From Armatimonadota bacterium (GTDB lineage: Bacteria; Armatimonadota; Fimbriimonadia; Fimbriimonadales; GBS-DC): a stretch of 42,798 nt of DNA. The stretch covers positions 1 to 42,798 of the forward strand of contig JAIMAN010000019.1 in NCBI GenBank assembly GCA_023511915.1, in the 5' to 3' direction. Below are positions 39,847 through 42,798 of the stretch, piece by piece; positions within the stretch are counted from its first letter, which is position 1, and each line of letters opens with the position of its first letter. The position numbers and the translations under genes are program-made. Below the pieces are notes generated by a model. It did not search any database. It was given only the letters and a program-made list of their open reading frames with translations, and was not told the origin of the DNA.

Positions 39847-39852
39847 ACTATA
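39847..39852 (-). promoter_or_regulatory. -10 box of the DUF433-DprA-like genes, leaderless type
   Basis: GGGGTATAGT on the minus strand, hexamer 39847-39852, 8 nt before the preferred ATG. The opposite strand begins the membrane protein gene about 50 nt away. Confidence 0.45.
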
Positions 39853-39901
39853 CCCCACTCAATTGCAGGAATCGGCGGGCAGGGGGCGTAATTGTGGGCT
39901 G

Positions 39902-42118
39902 ATGGCAGTGTCGGGGGTACGGGACACGGAGCAGGAACGCCTGTCTGTGTGGGACGGGCTGATGTTTTGGGGGGTGCAGTATCGTCGTCTGTCGCTGGCG
40001 GCGCTGCTGCGCGGGGTGTGGTTTTTCGCGCTGTGGGCGGGTCTGTCGGCGGCGTTGCTCGCGCCTGTGTTGGCGCAGGTCAAAGGCGGCGCGGGTCTGT
40101 ACCTACTGCTGGGCTGGGTCGCGGCGTTGCACCTGCTGGGACGCGGCTGGCTGGAGCGGCGACTGCCCGACCCGTCGTTCGCGCAGGATGTGCGCACGGG
40201 CAACTTCGAGCAATTGCGAATCGTCCCGCTGACGGCGCACGGGCTGCTTGTGCAGCGCGGCTTGCCTGATATGCTTTTCCGCGCGGCGACGCAGAGCGTG
40301 TGGCTGCCCGTGTACGCGATTGTCGTCGGCGCGCTCGGTGCAAGCCTTGCGGACGCCTGCGCCCTGTGGCTGCTGTTCAGCTTCGCGAACTACTTCGTGC
40401 TGGGGCTGGTCTCGCTAATCCTGCTGATCCCGTCAGAGGAGATTCACTGGATTCTGCTCTGCGGGCTGTTGGCGTATGCGCTGCTGCTGGACGGTGGGCG
40501 TGTGCGCACGGCGGTGTCCAGCAGCAGCCTGTTCAGCGTGATGCTTGCGCTACCGATTGTCGGGCGGGTATTGCTGCCGATTCAGGCGATGGCGACGCTG
40601 CCGAACCTGTTGCCGTTTGTGCTGGTGTGGCTGCTGGTGGAGTGGCTGCGGTTCGAGCGGCTGGCGCGCTGGGTGAACGCGCCGTCGGGGTTGGGGCGTT
40701 GGGCGTACCTGCTGCCCAGCGCGGCGCTGATGGCAGCGGCAGGCGCGCTGTTTGGGCAGTGGTGTGAGCAGACCCTCTCGGCGGCGGGCGCGGCACGCAC
40801 CCAGTTGGGCGTCAGCGCGCTGTTCGCTGCGGTCGGCTACCTCAGCCTGCTGCTGCTGACCCTGCGCCGCCAAGCGGAGCCGATTGTGCAGCCGCTGCGG
40901 GCACACCTGCTGGAGACGGGACTGTTGCGCCTGATGAGCGTGCTGTTGGCGGTCGGAGCGGTCGCGGTTGGGGGCTTGCCGATGGGGTCGGCAGCGTTCT
41001 GGGGGGTGCTGGTGTGGCTGACGGTTGTGGAGTGGCTGGCTGGCGCGCTGGCGCGCTGGCAGTTGCAGCGGGCGCACAGCCGCACGCGCGCGGGGGCGTA
41101 CCTCGCGCTGCTGCTGGGCGTCGCGCCTGCAGTCGTGTTCTGGATTGAGCCGTTCTCGTTTATCATCGGCGCGCTTAGCCCCGTCTACGCGCTGGTGTTG
41201 GCGTCCAGTGCGTGGGCAAGTACGGGCGTTGCTGGGCAGCCGCCGCTGTGGGCGTGCTTCGCGCTGCCTGTGGCGCGCTACGCGCTGGTGCTGGGCGTTT
41301 TGGCGCTGATTACGCTCACCGCGCGGGCGACCCAGCCGACGAAGCGACTGCACCCCGCGTGGGGCTGGCTCGCGCTGCCCCTGTTGTACCCCCTGCTGGA
41401 TTGGCTCGTGCAGCGCAACGCGACGAACCCTATCACGCGCCTGACGATTGCTGAACGCTGCCCGCCATTCGCGCCCGTAATCGGTCTCGCGGTTTTCGCG
41501 CTCGCCTTGCCGCTGGGCAACATAGGGTGGACATCAGGGTGGCTGGTGGCTGTCGTGCTGGGGCTGTTTCTCTGGCTGTGGGGATACTATGCGACGGCGA
41601 AGCGCGTGCGCCGCTGGCTCGATTCAGGCGAGTTGACCAGCGCGTTCCTCGCAGGGCTGACGCCAAACCAGATTTTTTGGGGCTGGGTGTACGGCGCGTG
41701 GTATCAGCAGTTGCGCGTGCTGCTGGCGGCGTTTGGGGGATGGCTGTGGGGCGTGTCGCTGTTTCTATGGCTGAACGCAGGCAGGGGCGGTTGGAACCCC
41801 GTGCAGTGGTTGACCCTCTGGCTCAGCGTCGGGTTGGCGTTCTATCTGGTCTATCTGGCGCTGTGGTCGTGTGCGTGGCTGATTGCCGCGCCTGCCGCCA
41901 TACGCGACCAGTTGACCCATACAGGGGGCGGCGCGCCTGTGCTGACCCCACGCGCGACGCTGCAGGCGAGCGTCTACAGCCTGCTGGCGTGCTGTGCGCC
42001 GCTCGCGCCTTTCTTGCTGATTGGGCTGCCGATTTACGCCTCGCAAAGCACGCTCGCGCTGCACCGCATGGCGCGTGCGCCTGGGGAACTCTCGCGCCGA
42101 TATGGAATATCTAATTAA
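39902..42118 (+). CDS. Large multi-pass membrane protein, possibly ABC-2 permease-like
   Basis: 738 aa from ATG 39902; the ORF-track start is upstream non-membrane sequence. About 16-18 hydrophobic segments. Two stretches resemble the amphipathic loop of ABC-2 type permeases: RTGNFEQLRIVPLTAHGLLV (about residue 98) and LDSGELTSAFLAGLTPNQIF (about 575), each followed by membrane helices, suggesting an internal duplication. No ATPase gene is adjacent, so the assignment is tentative. No clear ribosome binding site. Function unknown. Confidence 0.6.
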   Translation: MAVSGVRDTEQERLSVWDGLMFWGVQYRRLSLAALLRGVWFFALWAGLSAALLAPVLAQVKGGAGLYLLLGWVAALHLLGRGWLERRLPDPSFAQDVRTGNFEQLRIVPLTAHGLLVQRGLPDMLFRAATQSVWLPVYAIVVGALGASLADACALWLLFSFANYFVLGLVSLILLIPSEEIHWILLCGLLAYALLLDGGRVRTAVSSSSLFSVMLALPIVGRVLLPIQAMATLPNLLPFVLVWLLVEWLRFERLARWVNAPSGLGRWAYLLPSAALMAAAGALFGQWCEQTLSAAGAARTQLGVSALFAAVGYLSLLLLTLRRQAEPIVQPLRAHLLETGLLRLMSVLLAVGAVAVGGLPMGSAAFWGVLVWLTVVEWLAGALARWQLQRAHSRTRAGAYLALLLGVAPAVVFWIEPFSFIIGALSPVYALVLASSAWASTGVAGQPPLWACFALPVARYALVLGVLALITLTARATQPTKRLHPAWGWLALPLLYPLLDWLVQRNATNPITRLTIAERCPPFAPVIGLAVFALALPLGNIGWTSGWLVAVVLGLFLWLWGYYATAKRVRRWLDSGELTSAFLAGLTPNQIFWGWVYGAWYQQLRVLLAAFGGWLWGVSLFLWLNAGRGGWNPVQWLTLWLSVGLAFYLVYLALWSCAWLIAAPAAIRDQLTHTGGGAPVLTPRATLQASVYSLLACCAPLAPFLLIGLPIYASQSTLALHRMARAPGELSRRYGISN

Positions 42119-42132
42119 GAGGTGGCTTGGCG

Positions 42133-42684
42133 ATGCTACGGCGAGACCTATCGTTGCAGGAACTGTTTGGGGAACTGGTAGAGCGAGCGTTCGCACTGTC
42201 GTTGCGCTGGGATGATCGGCAGGTGATGCGCTACCTCACGCGCCTGCTGACCGAGTTCGCGCACATCGATAGCCTCTACCGCCTGCGCGACCTGAACGGT
42301 CGCCCGCTGCAGGAGGTCGCCGAGATGCTCTACTATGCCGATGTGCGGCTGGGCGCGCAGTCGTTCTATCAGGAGCGCGAGGTGCATCGGCACATCGGCG
42401 ACTTCACGCTGTTTTGGACGGGCGTCTACCCCGAAGCGCTGCCCAAACTGCGCGCCTCGCTGCGCAAGGATCACCTGATCGACTATGTGCAGCAGGGCAA
42501 GCAGTCCTATCGGCTGGTGTCGCTGTTTGACATCGGCGAGTGGCGCGAGGAAGCCCCGATGTTCCGCCGCCTGTCCGAGAACTTCGAGGTCGCCATGCAA
42601 GGCTTGCACGCCGTGCGCCAAATGTGGGAACAGATGGCGCAGGAGAGTTTCACGCAGTTCCGCAGGCAAGTAGAGGGGTGGTAA
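42133..42684 (+). CDS. Conserved-looking hypothetical protein
   Basis: 183 aa, not recognised. ATG 42133 is chosen over the TTG at 42127 because GAGGTGG is then 7 nt upstream. No signal peptide or membrane helix; highly charged, mostly helical, with LQEVAEMLYYADVRLGAQSF and EVHRHIGDFTLFWTGVYPE as distinctive stretches. It follows the membrane protein by 14 nt, so the two probably share a transcript. A soluble partner of that protein is possible but unproven. Confidence 0.7.
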   Translation: MLRRDLSLQELFGELVERAFALSLRWDDRQVMRYLTRLLTEFAHIDSLYRLRDLNGRPLQEVAEMLYYADVRLGAQSFYQEREVHRHIGDFTLFWTGVYPEALPKLRASLRKDHLIDYVQQGKQSYRLVSLFDIGEWREEAPMFRRLSENFEVAMQGLHAVRQMWEQMAQESFTQFRRQVEGW

Positions 42685-42752
42685 AAAAATAAGCGACGCT
42701 GTCGAAAGGAGGATCAAAGCCCAGCGCCGCTGACATCTATTCAATTCGCCCT

Positions 42753-42798
42753 GTGGAACGCCCTTTCAGAGCATTCCACCCTATTAAGACTCGAAACC
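42753..42798 (-). repeat. Hairpin at the window edge, possible repeat or CRISPR-like unit
   Basis: GTGGAACGCCCTTTCAGAGC plus ATTCCAC (42753-42779) folds into a 12-bp stem with a 3-nt loop; on the minus strand the two mismatches become G-U pairs, so the RNA hairpin would be complete on that strand. The minus strand begins GGTTTCGAGTCTTAATAGGG at the very end. The region after 42684 has no gene. A CRISPR repeat is conceivable but cannot be shown from one copy. Confidence 0.3.

Noticed and set aside
42700-42720. Strong GAAAGGAGG ribosome-binding-like sequence after the last gene
   Set aside because: No start codon follows at a usable distance, and no ORF opens before the window ends.

Overview
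The window (42.8 kb, GC-rich, no rRNA or tRNA seen) reads like a chromosomal contig of a diderm, probably free-living bacterium. Secreted proteins with C-terminal dockerin-like EF-hand pairs, a PEP-CTERM protein, a Thermus-like 7Fe ferredoxin, an ADP-heptose pathway gene and an exopolysaccharide cluster together suggest Armatimonadota or a similar thermophile-rich phylum. This placement is an inference from gene content and is weak without a phylogeny.

Layout. 0.1-3.3 kb (minus): an autoinhibited Fic AMPylase with a winged helix, then ispH-ogg1. 3.3-4.9 kb (plus): a secreted beta-propeller protein with a dockerin-like tail. 4.98-18.4 kb (plus): thirteen tightly packed, mostly overlapping genes for a Wzx/Wzy-type cell-surface polysaccharide (oxidoreductase, flippase, FkbM methyltransferase, SDR epimerase, four glycosyltransferases, polymerase, GNAT, DegT aminotransferase, phosphoglycosyltransferase, DUF4380-like protein). 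18.4-29.5 kb (mostly minus): LacI regulator, a small ORF, a GT-C membrane protein, ferredoxin, an SLH-like protein, HIT protein, an IS200-type transposase/sigma-70 region 4 fusion, DinG helicase, a nucleoside phosphorylase with a MerR regulator, a BASS transporter and an M23 peptidase. 29.5-37.6 kb: a second dockerin-like protein, rpmA, an NSS transporter with its tiny partner subunit, glutaminyl cyclase, rfaE2, a RAYT transposase between two palindromic repeat arrays, a PhoPQ-type hydrolase and a PEP-CTERM protein. 37.6-42.7 kb: purC, DUF433 + DprA-like pair, a large membrane protein and an unknown protein.

Most notable. (1) A 242-residue protein joins an IS200-like HUH transposase fold, with both catalytic positions replaced (HUH to QVH, Tyr to Trp), to a sigma-70 region 4 domain. 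This looks like a domesticated transposase turned into a transcription factor, and I know of no described system of this kind. (2) An apparently active RAYT is flanked by two inverted arrays of related hairpin repeats, one carrying a GTAG foot as in classical REPs. (3) Promoters across the window share a G-rich extension directly before the -10 hexamer (GGGTANNNT), and many -10 boxes lie only 6-10 nt from the start codon, which predicts widespread leaderless mRNAs. (4) Palindromic elements have inserted inside coding sequences, and one promoter sits inside the loop of the preceding gene's terminator.

Coordinates come from reading the sequence by eye plus the ORF track. Family names rest on motif recognition, not on database searches.
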